Counted from the first letter of the stretch, positions 1 through 6,323 are shown. The stretch is 10,417 nucleotides of DNA from JACIYW01 sp014359745 (GCA_050433985.1 JBNPWE010000050.1:1-10417); one strand, 5' to 3'. Made by a program: numbers and translations. Notes: a model not told the origin generated them from the sequence alone.

Positions 1-80
1 ATCTCGGTGAGATCGTGAAGCCCGGCGTTGCCGGTGCGCGGGTCTTCCGGTTCCTCAAAACAAGCCGCCAAGCCTTCCAT
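1..80 (-). CDS. Transposase N-terminus, ISAs1-like (DDE_Tnp_1-associated domain), partial
   Basis: The minus strand opens at an ATG (80-78) and runs off the left edge, so only 26 codons are visible. They include the stretch CFEEPEDPRTGNAGLHDLTE. From memory, the pattern 'aromatic - acidic - DPR - TGNA - x - HDL - x - E' is typical of the N-terminal helical domain of ISAs1 / H-repeat DDE transposases, where it precedes the catalytic domain by roughly 80 residues. No catalytic residue is inside the window. A purine-rich GGGGGA lies a few bases before the ATG. The frame stays open upstream to a stop at 170-168, so a TTG start further upstream is possible. Whether the rest of the gene is intact cannot be seen. 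Confidence 0.6.
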   Translation of the reverse strand, partial: MEGLAACFEEPEDPRTGNAGLHDLTE

Positions 81-185
81 GCGATCCCCCAGCCGTCGCC
101 CGATCCGGCCATCGGCTAGAATCGATTCGTCACAAGCCTGCAACCCCAAAGCTATTGTCAAGCGCGTTCAAATGCGATTCCCCTG
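1..185 (-). mobile_element. Possible end of an ISAs1-type insertion sequence
   Basis: If the partial transposase is real, the outer end of its element lies upstream of its start, on the right in this window. Read on the minus strand, the sequence starting at 185 is CAGGGGAATCGCATTTGAAC, which has the general look of a terminal repeat starting with CAG. It is followed by TTGACA (161-156), suitable as a -35 box for the transposase, though I see no convincing -10. The boundary at 185 is a guess: the other terminal repeat and any target duplication are outside the window. Confidence 0.25.
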
Positions 186-251
186 CGGATGTTTGGGCGT
201 GCCATGACGCCCGGACCGCAAGACGGTACATGCAAGGGGCCGACGGGCGCG

Positions 252-464
252 TCAGGCGCCCGCCGGAATGCTGGCTTTCAGAATCCTTGTCGGCTGGGCC
301 GCCAGTACCGTGTTGCGCCCAATCAGACCAGCATCCTCTGACGGCACCGAAAAACCCTCTTTCGCTTCATCTTGGAAAAAATACTCGTCTGTTGTTTCTG
401 GTATGAAGTGACCGGGGGGCGGCGGGGCCTGAAACACTTGATCTTCCACCGTCGTGTTGAGCAT
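252..464 (-). CDS. Small hypothetical ORF, 70 codons, doubtful
   Basis: An ATG at 464-462 opens a 70-codon frame ending in TGA at 254-252. I do not recognise the product. It is soluble-looking and acidic in the middle (ETTDEYFFQDEAKEGF), with a proline run (APPPPG) near residue 15 and no signal peptide or membrane segment. For: the composition is protein-like, it fills an otherwise empty stretch, and GC3 is only about 58%, unlike the neighbouring genes, which would fit foreign DNA beside an IS end. Against: it has no clear Shine-Dalgarno, and a strong hairpin (470-501) sits directly before the start. A 7-bp stem (244-250 with 256-262) has the stop codon in its loop. It could also be the tail of a decayed gene. 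Confidence 0.25.
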   Translation of the reverse strand: MLNTTVEDQVFQAPPPPGHFIPETTDEYFFQDEAKEGFSVPSEDAGLIGRNTVLAAQPTRILKASIPAGA

Positions 465-469
465 GCCTG

Positions 470-501
470 CCGCCCGCAGGGCCTTTCGGCCCGCTGGGCG
501 G
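470..501. other. GC-rich interrupted hairpin upstream of the SDR gene
   Basis: CCGCCC (470-475) pairs with GGGCGG (496-501), and inside it GGGCC (479-483) pairs with GGCCC (488-492) around a TTTC loop, leaving a 3x3 internal loop. No T-run follows on either strand, so it is not a standard intrinsic terminator. It lies between the doubtful minus-strand ORF and the SDR gene and could act in the 5' leader of either. Apart from this hairpin, the stem at 244-262 and the small ORF, I see nothing in 186-558. Confidence 0.4.
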
Positions 502-558
502 TGTCGGTGCGGCCCGGAACCCCCTTGACCGCCGCGCAATCCGGCGCCACACAGCCGC

Positions 559-1203
559 ATGACCAATGTTGCCCTGATCACCGGCGCATCGCGCGGCCTT
601 GGCGCGGCGCTCGCCGTTGCCCTAGCCGGGCGCGGCTGGCATATCATCGCCATCGGGCGCACCGTTGGTGCGCTGGAAGAGGTTGACGACAGGATCGCCG
701 CGGCGGGCGGCACCGCCACCCTTGCCCCGATGGACATCGCCCAGGATGCCGCCATGCAATATCTGTGCCTGTCGGTGCACGAACGCTGGGGCCATGTCGA
801 TCTGTGGGCGCATTGCGCCATCCATGCCGCGCCGCTGGCCCCTGCCGGGCATATCGACGCCAAGGATTGGGAAAAATCGGTCGAGGTCAATCTGCGCGCC
901 ACCGGCACCCTGATCCCGATGGTTGAACCGCTGCTGACCGCTGCCCCTGCGGGAACCGCGCTGTTTTTCGACGATCCGCGCGCGGGGCAGAAGTTTTTTG
1001 GCAGTTACGGCGCCACCAAGGCCGCGCAAATCGCCTTGGCGCGCAGTTGGCAGGCCGAAACCGCGAAAACCGGCCCGCGTGTGGTGATCGCCACGCCCAA
1101 TCCGATGCCCACCGCCACCCGCGCGCGGTTCTTTCCCGGCGAAGATCGCAGCCCCCTGGCCGATCCGGGCGCCGAGGCGCTGCGCCTGCTGGACGGCCTC
1201 TGA
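559..1203 (+). CDS. SDR-family oxidoreductase-like protein (YciK-like), possibly catalytically altered
   Basis: A 214-residue Rossmann-fold protein. The N-terminal TGASRGLG (residues 8-15) is the classical SDR nucleotide-binding glycine motif, with R34 after the second strand suggesting an NADP preference. D59 sits where an Asp follows beta-4, N111 is the structural Asn (VEVNLRATG), and Y150/K154 form YxxxK. Two usual elements are missing. The NNAG motif is replaced by H85-C86-A87-I88, and the catalytic Ser expected 12-13 residues before Tyr150 is replaced by Phe137-Asp138. The C-terminus (PMPTATRARFFPGED) resembles the PGGTRTxMRAxAFPxED end of E. coli YciK-type SDRs as I remember them. The substrate is unknown. 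The ATG at 559 has no strong Shine-Dalgarno. prpE follows 122 bases later on the same strand, but that gap and a candidate promoter there argue against tight co-transcription. Confidence 0.85.
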   Translation: MTNVALITGASRGLGAALAVALAGRGWHIIAIGRTVGALEEVDDRIAAAGGTATLAPMDIAQDAAMQYLCLSVHERWGHVDLWAHCAIHAAPLAPAGHIDAKDWEKSVEVNLRATGTLIPMVEPLLTAAPAGTALFFDDPRAGQKFFGSYGATKAAQIALARSWQAETAKTGPRVVIATPNPMPTATRARFFPGEDRSPLADPGAEALRLLDGL

Positions 1204-1270
1204 CCGCGGGGCGCAAAGCCACGGCGACCAAACAGCGCAGCAAGACCTGCGAAAGATTCGCCCAAAATTC

Positions 1271-1299
1271 TTGTGAAACGCCGTCGCGCGACGTAACAC
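1271..1299 (+). promoter_or_regulatory. Candidate prpE promoter with a 12-bp palindrome in its spacer
   Basis: TTGTGA (1271-1276, 4/6 to the -35 consensus) and TAACAC (1294-1299, 3/6 to -10) are separated by 17 bases. The perfect palindrome CGTCGCGCGACG (1282-1293) fills the end of that spacer. Such a position suits a repressor or MerR-like operator. Both boxes are weak and CG-rich palindromes occur by chance in GC-rich DNA, so this is inference. Confidence 0.3.
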
Positions 1300-1325
1300 G
1301 TTGCCAGGATCGCGGGGAGGAACCA

Positions 1326-3218
1326 ATGACATACGCCGAAACCTATGCGCGCTGGAAGGCCGATCCCGAAGGCTTCTGGATGGAGGCCGCCAAGGCGATA
1401 GACTGGGTGCGGCCGCCAACGCGCGCGCTTTTCGCCGAAAACGCCCCGCTTTACGAATGGTTTTCGGATGGCATGGTCAACACCTGCTGGAACGCCGTGG
1501 ATCGCCATGTCGAGGCCGGGCGCGGCCATCAGACCGCCATCATCCATCACAGCCCCGTCACCCATACCAGGCGCGAGATCAGCTTTTTCGAACTGCGCAA
1601 CCGCGTGGCGTTGCTGGCGGGCGCGCTGCGGGCAAAGGGTGTGGAAAAGGGCGACCGCGTCATCATCTACATGCCGATGGTGCCTGAGGCGGTGGAAGCG
1701 ATGCTGGCCTGCGCGCGGCTGGGGGCGATTCATTCGGTGGTGTTCGGCGGGTTCGCCGCGCATGAACTGGCGGTGCGCATCAATGACGCCACGCCCAAAT
1801 GCATCATCGCCGCAAGCTGCGGGATCGAACCGGGCCGGGTGGTGCATTACAAGCCGCTTCTGGACGGCGCCATCGATCAGGCCGCGCACAAGCCCGATTT
1901 CTGCGTGATCCTGCAACGCGAACAGGAGGTTGCCCATCTGATCGAGGGGCGCGATGTCAACTGGCACGGGTTTCAATACGGGGTGGAGCCTGCCGATTGC
2001 GTGCCCGTCGAGGGCAACCACCCCGCCTATATCCTGTATACCTCTGGTACAACCGGCAAGCCCAAGGGCGTCATCCGCGACACGGCGGGGCATCTGGTAG
2101 CGCTCAACTGGACGATGAAGAACATTTACGGCGTCGATCCGGGCGAGGTGTTCTGGGCCGCGTCAGATGTCGGCTGGGTGGTGGGGCATTCCTATATCTG
2201 CTATGCGCCGCTGATCCACGGCAACACCACCGTGGTGTTCGAGGGAAAACCAGTGGGCACCCCCGACGCCGCCACCTTCTGGCGGGTGATCGAGGAACAC
2301 AAGGTCGCCAGCTTTTTCACCGCCCCCACCGCCTTTCGCGCCATCAAGCGCGAAGACCCGACCGGGGAACTGGTAAAGAACCACGATATCTCTTCGCTGC
2401 GCGCGCTTTACCTTGCGGGCGAACGCGCCGATCCCGACACGGTGGAATGGGCGCAGCGGGTTCTGGGCGTGCCGGTGATCGATCACTGGTGGCAGACCGA
2501 AACCGGCTGGCCGATCGTGGCCAACCCCTGGGGGCTTGATCCGCTGCCCGTCAAGGTCGGGTCGCCATCGGTGCCGATGCCGGGCTATGATGTTCATGTG
2601 CTCGATGAGGGGGGGCACCCGGTGCCTACGGGCACCCTTGGCGCGATCGCGGTGAAACTGCCGCTGCCGCCGGGCACCCTGCCGGGCCTGTGGAACGCCG
2701 ATGACCGGTTCCGCACGTCTTACCTTGATCACTTTCCCGGCTATTACGAAACCGGCGACGCGGGTTATATCGACGATGACGGCTATGTCTGGATCATGGC
2801 GCGCACCGATGACGTGATCAACGTTGCCGGCCACCGCCTGTCGACCGGGGCGATGGAAGAGGTTCTGGCCAGCCACCCCGACGTTGCCGAATGCGCGGTG
2901 ATCGGGGTGGCCGATGACCTGAAGGGCCAGGTGCCGATGGGGTTTGTCTGCCTGAACAAGGGCAAGACCGCCAGCGAAGATCAGGTGATGCGCGATTGCG
3001 TGGCCCTGGTGCGCGACCAGATCGGCCCGGTCGCGGCCTTTCGTCTGGTTCTGGTCGTTGACAGATTGCCGAAAACCCGTTCCGGCAAGATACTGCGCGC
3101 GACCATGACCAAACTGGCCGACGGGGTGAAATTTACCGTGCCCGCAACCATCGACGACCCGGAAATCCTGAATGAAATTGCCCGCGCCCTAGAAAAGATC
3201 GGCTATCCCAGGGCCTGA
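1326..3218 (+). CDS. prpE: Propionyl-CoA synthetase (propionate--CoA ligase)
   Basis: A 630-residue cytoplasmic AMP-forming acyl-CoA synthetase, close to the length of enterobacterial PrpE. It converts propionate, ATP and CoA into propionyl-CoA by way of propionyl-AMP, feeding the methylmalonyl-CoA or methylcitrate route. The N-terminal acetyl-CoA-synthetase-like domain (YARWKADPEGFW) is followed by the phosphate-binding loop TSGTTGKPKG (239-248). Then come D386-H-W-W-Q-T-E-T-G-W (386-395), the ATP-contact YYETGD (473-478), the hinge-side RTDDVINVAGHR (493-504) and the C-terminal catalytic lysine K588 in PKTRSGKILR, the usual acetylation target. GWVVGHSYICYAPL and LKGQVPMGF match PrpE as I remember it and favour propionate over acetate. 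The ATG at 1326 is chosen because GGGGAGG (1314-1320) precedes it by 5 bases, although the frame stays open upstream. No terminator is evident after the gene. Confidence 0.95.
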   Translation: MTYAETYARWKADPEGFWMEAAKAIDWVRPPTRALFAENAPLYEWFSDGMVNTCWNAVDRHVEAGRGHQTAIIHHSPVTHTRREISFFELRNRVALLAGALRAKGVEKGDRVIIYMPMVPEAVEAMLACARLGAIHSVVFGGFAAHELAVRINDATPKCIIAASCGIEPGRVVHYKPLLDGAIDQAAHKPDFCVILQREQEVAHLIEGRDVNWHGFQYGVEPADCVPVEGNHPAYILYTSGTTGKPKGVIRDTAGHLVALNWTMKNIYGVDPGEVFWAASDVGWVVGHSYICYAPLIHGNTTVVFEGKPVGTPDAATFWRVIEEHKVASFFTAPTAFRAIKREDPTGELVKNHDISSLRALYLAGERADPDTVEWAQRVLGVPVIDHWWQTETGWPIVANPWGLDPLPVKVGSPSVPMPGYDVHVLDEGGHPVPTGTLGAIAVKLPLPPGTLPGLWNADDRFRTSYLDHFPGYYETGDAGYIDDDGYVWIMARTDDVINVAGHRLSTGAMEEVLASHPDVAECAVIGVADDLKGQVPMGFVCLNKGKTASEDQVMRDCVALVRDQIGPVAAFRLVLVVDRLPKTRSGKILRATMTKLADGVKFTVPATIDDPEILNEIARALEKIGYPRA

Positions 3219-3267
3219 CCCATTCTGAAAACGGCACCCGCATGCCCCAACACCCAACACAAGGAAA

Positions 3268-3287
3268 AGATGCGCGTAGCTGCATCT
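3268..3287. other. Small hairpin after prpE
   Basis: AGATGC (3268-3273) can pair with GCATCT (3282-3287) around an 8-base loop. It has no T-run, so if it ends prpE transcription it is not a typical intrinsic terminator. Confidence 0.25.
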
Positions 3288-3305
3288 GAGATCTGCCAGG
3301 GGACA

Positions 3306-3348
3306 TGTCTATTTAGACAAGTTGGCCGATAGCGAATTCTACTGTAGA
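3306..3348 (+). promoter_or_regulatory. Paired TCTA/TAGA palindromes upstream of the Hpt-LuxO-like operon
   Basis: TGTCTATTTAGACA (3306-3319) is a perfect 6-bp inverted repeat around TT, and TCTACTGTAGA (3338-3348) is a perfect 5-bp inverted repeat around T. Both share the core TCTA-N2/3-TAGA. Their centres are about 30 bp apart, close to three helical turns, which suits two dimers of one regulator on the same DNA face. The stretch is more AT-rich than its surroundings and lies 38-80 bases before the Hpt start. A weak sigma-70 pair, TTGGCC (3322-3327) and TAGAGA (3345-3350) with a 17-base spacer, overlaps the second site. The repeats are seen directly; the operator function is inferred. Confidence 0.4.
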
Positions 3349-3385
3349 GATTGGGGGTGCAACCAATAAGTGTAATGAGTTTCGC

Positions 3386-3847
3386 ATGACATCTGTGTTT
3401 TCAATATGGACAGGCGGTCGGGACGGGTCGTCCCGATCACACCTTGAAACCGGCATAAGCGGGCCTTCGGCGGACCTGGCGCAACCAGACGAAGCAGAGC
3501 TGATCGAAGCGCAAAAATTCAACGAGATCATGGATATGATCGGTCCGCGCGGGCGTGACGAATTCCTGAACTGCCTGGTCAGGGATCTCAGCGATCTGGC
3601 CGAAAGCCTTGACCGTGCAATCACCGCCCATGATGCCGACGAGGCACAGCGCAAGACCCATATCCTGATCGGCCTTGCCGGAACCGTGGGTGCCGGCCCG
3701 CTGCGCGACATGGCGCTTGCCCTGCACCGCAATGCCGCCGCCGAGGTCGCGCGCGGCCTGACCAGCCGCGGCGCGCAGACCCTTGCGGAACTCGATCGGC
3801 TGATCCGGTTTTTCAAGGGAGCCGCCGAACCCGAAAGACTGGCCTGA
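3386..3847 (+). CDS. Hpt-domain phosphotransfer protein, LuxU-like
   Basis: A 153-residue soluble protein. Residues from about 38 to 146 form a helical Hpt domain. The expected phospho-acceptor is His92 in THILIGLAGTVGA, which aligns with the HxLKGxxxxxGA signature and with HALKSSAASFGA of Vibrio LuxU as I remember it. In a relay it would take phosphate from a hybrid kinase receiver domain and pass it to a response regulator. The LuxO-like gene starts at the very next base (TGA then ATG), so the two are co-transcribed and probably translationally coupled. Oddities: the usual lysine three residues after the histidine is Ile95, and there are about 37 residues of non-conserved N-terminal extension (LuxU is about 114 residues). 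The ATG at 3386 lacks a good Shine-Dalgarno, but the next in-frame ATG (M49) would cut into the domain. It is not a kinase: no ATPase domain is present. Confidence 0.8.
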   Translation: MTSVFSIWTGGRDGSSRSHLETGISGPSADLAQPDEAELIEAQKFNEIMDMIGPRGRDEFLNCLVRDLSDLAESLDRAITAHDADEAQRKTHILIGLAGTVGAGPLRDMALALHRNAAAEVARGLTSRGAQTLAELDRLIRFFKGAAEPERLA

Positions 3848-5377
3848 ATGTCGTCCCCGCCCATCCTGATTGTCGAAGACACGCAGTCGCTTAGCCTGTT
3901 TTACACGGCCACGCTGCGCAAGGCGCATTATGAGGTGGAACTGGCGCAAAGCTATGCCGAGGGCCAGGCGGCCTTTGGCCGCATCGCGCCGCGCGTGGTC
4001 TTGATGGATCTCAAGCTGCCCGATGGCTCGGGCATGGATCTGATGGCGGAATTCCTGCTGAAATGCCCCGAGACGCGGGTGATCGTGATCACCGCCGATG
4101 GCTCCATCTCCAACGCGGTCGAGGCGATGCGCGCCGGGGCGCATGAATTTCTTGTCAAACCCTTTGATGACCGCCGCCTTGTGCAGGCGGTATCGAACGC
4201 GCTTTGCGCGCGCGAGGCGGCGGCGCATCTGCCCGCCCGCGACCTGCCCGCAACCGCGCCGCCGGGCGCCTTCATCGGCACCTCGCAAGCCATGCGCACG
4301 GTCTATGCCCGCATCCATTCGGTGGCGCGGTCGATGGCCACGGTGTTCATCACCGGCGAAAGCGGCACCGGCAAGGAATTATGCGCGCAGGCGGTGCATC
4401 GGGCATCCCCCCGCGCCAAGGGGCCGTTCATCGCGCTCAACTGCGGGGCGATTCCGTCGGATCTGATGGAATCAGAGGTGTTCGGCCATGTCAAAGGCTC
4501 TTTCACCGGCGCGATCGCCGACAAACAGGGCGCCGCGGCCGCGGCGGATGGCGGCACGCTGTTTCTTGACGAGATCTGCGAGATGGATATGGCGCTGCAA
4601 ACCAAATTGCTGCGCTTCCTGCAAACCGCAACGATTCAGCCGGTGGGCGCCACCCGCCCGCGCAAGGTTGACGTGCGCATCCTGTGCGCCACCAACCGCG
4701 ACCCACAGGACGCCATGCGCGAGGGGCGCTTTCGCGAGGATCTGTATTACCGGTTGCATGTGGTTCCCATCCACCTGCCGCCCCTGCGGGATCGGGGCGC
4801 CGACGGCCTTGAAATCGCCGAAAAAACCCTTGCGACTTATGCGATGGAAGAAGGCAAGACCTTTACCGGCCTCGATGACGACGTGCGGGCGATCTTTGCG
4901 CAGCACTGCTGGCCCGGCAATGTGCGTCAGTTGCTCAACACCATTCGCAATGTCGTGGTTCTGAATGACGGCCCGCTTGTGACCCGCGCGATGCTGCCCA
5001 CCGATCTTTACCGCGCGCCCGGCGGCAATACGGGCAGCGACACGGGCACAACCCCACGCCACGACAGCCAGCGCGCCACCGGGCCGCAAGGCCCCGCGCG
5101 CGATGTCGCAGGGGCGGATCATGCGGCACCCGGTCATGCGGCATCCGGTCAATCCGAGGCCACCTCGGGCCAGCAGGCCATCGACGCGCTGACCGGCCGG
5201 TCACTGGCCGAGGTGGAACAGATGCTGATCGAAAGCACCATCGCGCGCTGTGGCGGATCGGTGCCGCGCGCGGCGCATATCCTGGATGTGGCGCCGTCAA
5301 CGATCTATCGCAAGCGCGATACCTGGGCGCATCGCAACGATACGCCCCCCCGCAAAGACGTCACCGCCGCCAAGTGA
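3848..5377 (+). CDS. Sigma-54-dependent response regulator, LuxO-like (receiver - AAA+ - Fis HTH)
   Basis: A 509-residue NtrC-class activator. The receiver domain (about 5-118) has the acidic pair E10/D11, phospho-acceptor D54, T82 and K104. The AAA+ domain (about 142-385) has Walker A GESGTGKE (170-177), the sigma-54 contact loop GSFTGA (217-222, Ala replaced by Ser), Walker B ending in D241-E242, and RFREDLYYRL. The C-terminal Fis-type helix-turn-helix ends in VAPSTIYRK. FLDEICEMDMALQTKLLRF, HVVPIHLPPLRDRG, WPGNVRQL and PRAAHILDVAPSTIYRK match Vibrio LuxO closely as I remember it, more so than NtrC or DctD. LuxO-type proteins turn on sigma-54 promoters, classically those of qrr small RNAs, when phosphorylated. 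The Hpt gene ends at the preceding base and is the obvious phosphodonor. About 55 residues of low-complexity Gly/Ala/His/Asp/Thr linker (roughly 391-445) separate AAA+ from the HTH, making the protein longer than LuxO. The targets and the kinase are not in the window. Confidence 0.9.
   Translation: MSSPPILIVEDTQSLSLFYTATLRKAHYEVELAQSYAEGQAAFGRIAPRVVLMDLKLPDGSGMDLMAEFLLKCPETRVIVITADGSISNAVEAMRAGAHEFLVKPFDDRRLVQAVSNALCAREAAAHLPARDLPATAPPGAFIGTSQAMRTVYARIHSVARSMATVFITGESGTGKELCAQAVHRASPRAKGPFIALNCGAIPSDLMESEVFGHVKGSFTGAIADKQGAAAAADGGTLFLDEICEMDMALQTKLLRFLQTATIQPVGATRPRKVDVRILCATNRDPQDAMREGRFREDLYYRLHVVPIHLPPLRDRGADGLEIAEKTLATYAMEEGKTFTGLDDDVRAIFAQHCWPGNVRQLLNTIRNVVVLNDGPLVTRAMLPTDLYRAPGGNTGSDTGTTPRHDSQRATGPQGPARDVAGADHAAPGHAASGQSEATSGQQAIDALTGRSLAEVEQMLIESTIARCGGSVPRAAHILDVAPSTIYRKRDTWAHRNDTPPRKDVTAAK
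5120..5149 (+). repeat. 15-bp tandem duplication in the LuxO-like linker
   Basis: CATGCGGCACCCGGT (5120-5134) is followed directly by CATGCGGCATCCGGT (5135-5149), 14 of 15 bases identical. It is in frame and adds a repeated Ala-Pro/Ser-Gly-His type pentapeptide to the flexible linker. It looks like a recent slippage or duplication event in a region under little constraint. Confidence 0.8.
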
Positions 5378-5383
5378 TCCATC

Positions 5384-5414
5384 CGGCCCCTTGGCGCGGC
5401 AATGGCCGGGGCCG
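5384..5414. terminator. Possible hairpin between convergent luxO-like and NAD kinase genes
   Basis: CGGCCCC (5384-5390) pairs with GGGGCCG (5408-5414) around a 17-base loop, in the 45-base gap between two convergent genes. Neither side has a T-run, so it could serve as a weak bidirectional stop at best. Confidence 0.3.
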
Positions 5415-5422
5415 CAGCTCCC

Positions 5423-6205
5423 TCAGATGAACTGTTCGCGCGTCAACCGCTCTTCCAGCCCATGGCCAGGATCGAACAGGATCCGGTGCGCGATATCCGC
5501 AGCGCTTCGGATTTCCACCCAAAGCACCCGGCGCACGGCGCGGCTGTCGGCATCGGCCATCACCGGGCGCTTGTCGGCCTCGATCACATCGAACCGCACC
5601 AGCGCGGTCTTGGGCAACAGCGCGCCGCGCCAACGCCGGGGCCGAAACGCCGCCATCGCCGTCAAGGCCAGAACATCCGATCCGATCGGCAGGATCGGGC
5701 CATGCGCCGAATAGTTATAGGCGGTCGATCCGGCGGGCGTCGACAGCAACGCCCCGTCACACACCAGTTCCGCCATCCGCTCGCGGCCATCGACGCTGAT
5801 CCTCAGCTTTGCCGCCTGCGGCCCGGCGCGCAGCAGCGACACCTCATTGATCGCCAGCGCCTCGTGCAGGGTGCCGTCGGGGTCCATGGCCCGCATGCGC
5901 AAGGGGTTGATCACGGTTTCCTCGGCGGCGGCCAGCCGCTCCAACAGGCCATCGATGCCGAATTCATTCATCAGGAAACCGACGGTGCCGCAGTTCATCC
6001 CGTAAACCGGCAGGTCAAGTGTCTGGGTTCCGTGCAGGGTCTGCAACATGAACCCGTCACCGCCCAGCGCCACGATCACCTCTGCCTCGGTCGCCGGGGT
6101 GTTGCCATAAAGCGCGACCAGGCTGGCCAGCGCGTTCTGCGCGCTTTCGCCGGTGCTGGCGAAAAAGGCAATGCGGCGCGGCGTGGCGCGTTGGTGGTCT
6201 GGCAT
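5423..6205 (-). CDS. nadK: NAD kinase (ATP-NAD kinase)
   Basis: A 260-residue cytoplasmic enzyme that phosphorylates the adenosine-ribose 2'-OH of NAD to make NADP, the only known de novo source of the NADPH pool. Visible motifs are GGDGFML (48-54, with the catalytic/metal Asp50), MNCGTVGFLMNE (70-81), the conserved N120-E121 before VSL, and DGALLSTPAGSTAYNYSAHGP (150-170), which lines the nucleotide site. The length suits the short alphaproteobacterial form. The ATG at 6205 has AGGAG (+ strand 6211-6215) 5 bases upstream, which fixes the start. The gene is convergent with the LuxO-like regulator and divergent from glyA, with a 160-base shared upstream region. Confidence 0.95.
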   Translation of the reverse strand: MPDHQRATPRRIAFFASTGESAQNALASLVALYGNTPATEAEVIVALGGDGFMLQTLHGTQTLDLPVYGMNCGTVGFLMNEFGIDGLLERLAAAEETVINPLRMRAMDPDGTLHEALAINEVSLLRAGPQAAKLRISVDGRERMAELVCDGALLSTPAGSTAYNYSAHGPILPIGSDVLALTAMAAFRPRRWRGALLPKTALVRFDVIEADKRPVMADADSRAVRRVLWVEIRSAADIAHRILFDPGHGLEERLTREQFI

Positions 6206-6323
6206 ATCCGCTCCTGTTTCCCAAAGTCATCGCGCGCGCGTATCCGAAACACAAGCACCCATTCGGGAAACCGATTACGGCTTTTTCGCCCCGGCAACCC
6301 CACTAAGGTCTTTTGTCAGGCGC

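Noticed and set aside
252..908. A 218-codon minus-strand frame extending the small ORF across the SDR start
   Set aside because: The upstream two thirds are antisense to the SDR N-terminus, whose Rossmann motif is clear, and have shadow composition. Only the 252-464 part is kept, as a doubtful ORF.
1960..1976. TGGCAC inside prpE as a sigma-54 site
   Set aside because: The -12 GC is absent at the required distance and the site is well inside a coding region.
1005..2093. Long minus-strand frame opposite the SDR gene and prpE
   Set aside because: It spans two real plus-strand genes with clear family motifs and shows only shadow composition.
3711..3725. Possible -24/-12 sigma-54 promoter TGGCGC...CTGCA before the LuxO-like gene
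   Set aside because: The GG-GC spacing of 10 is right, but CA of TGGCAC and the T of TTGC are missing and it lies inside the Hpt coding sequence. Such matches are expected by chance.
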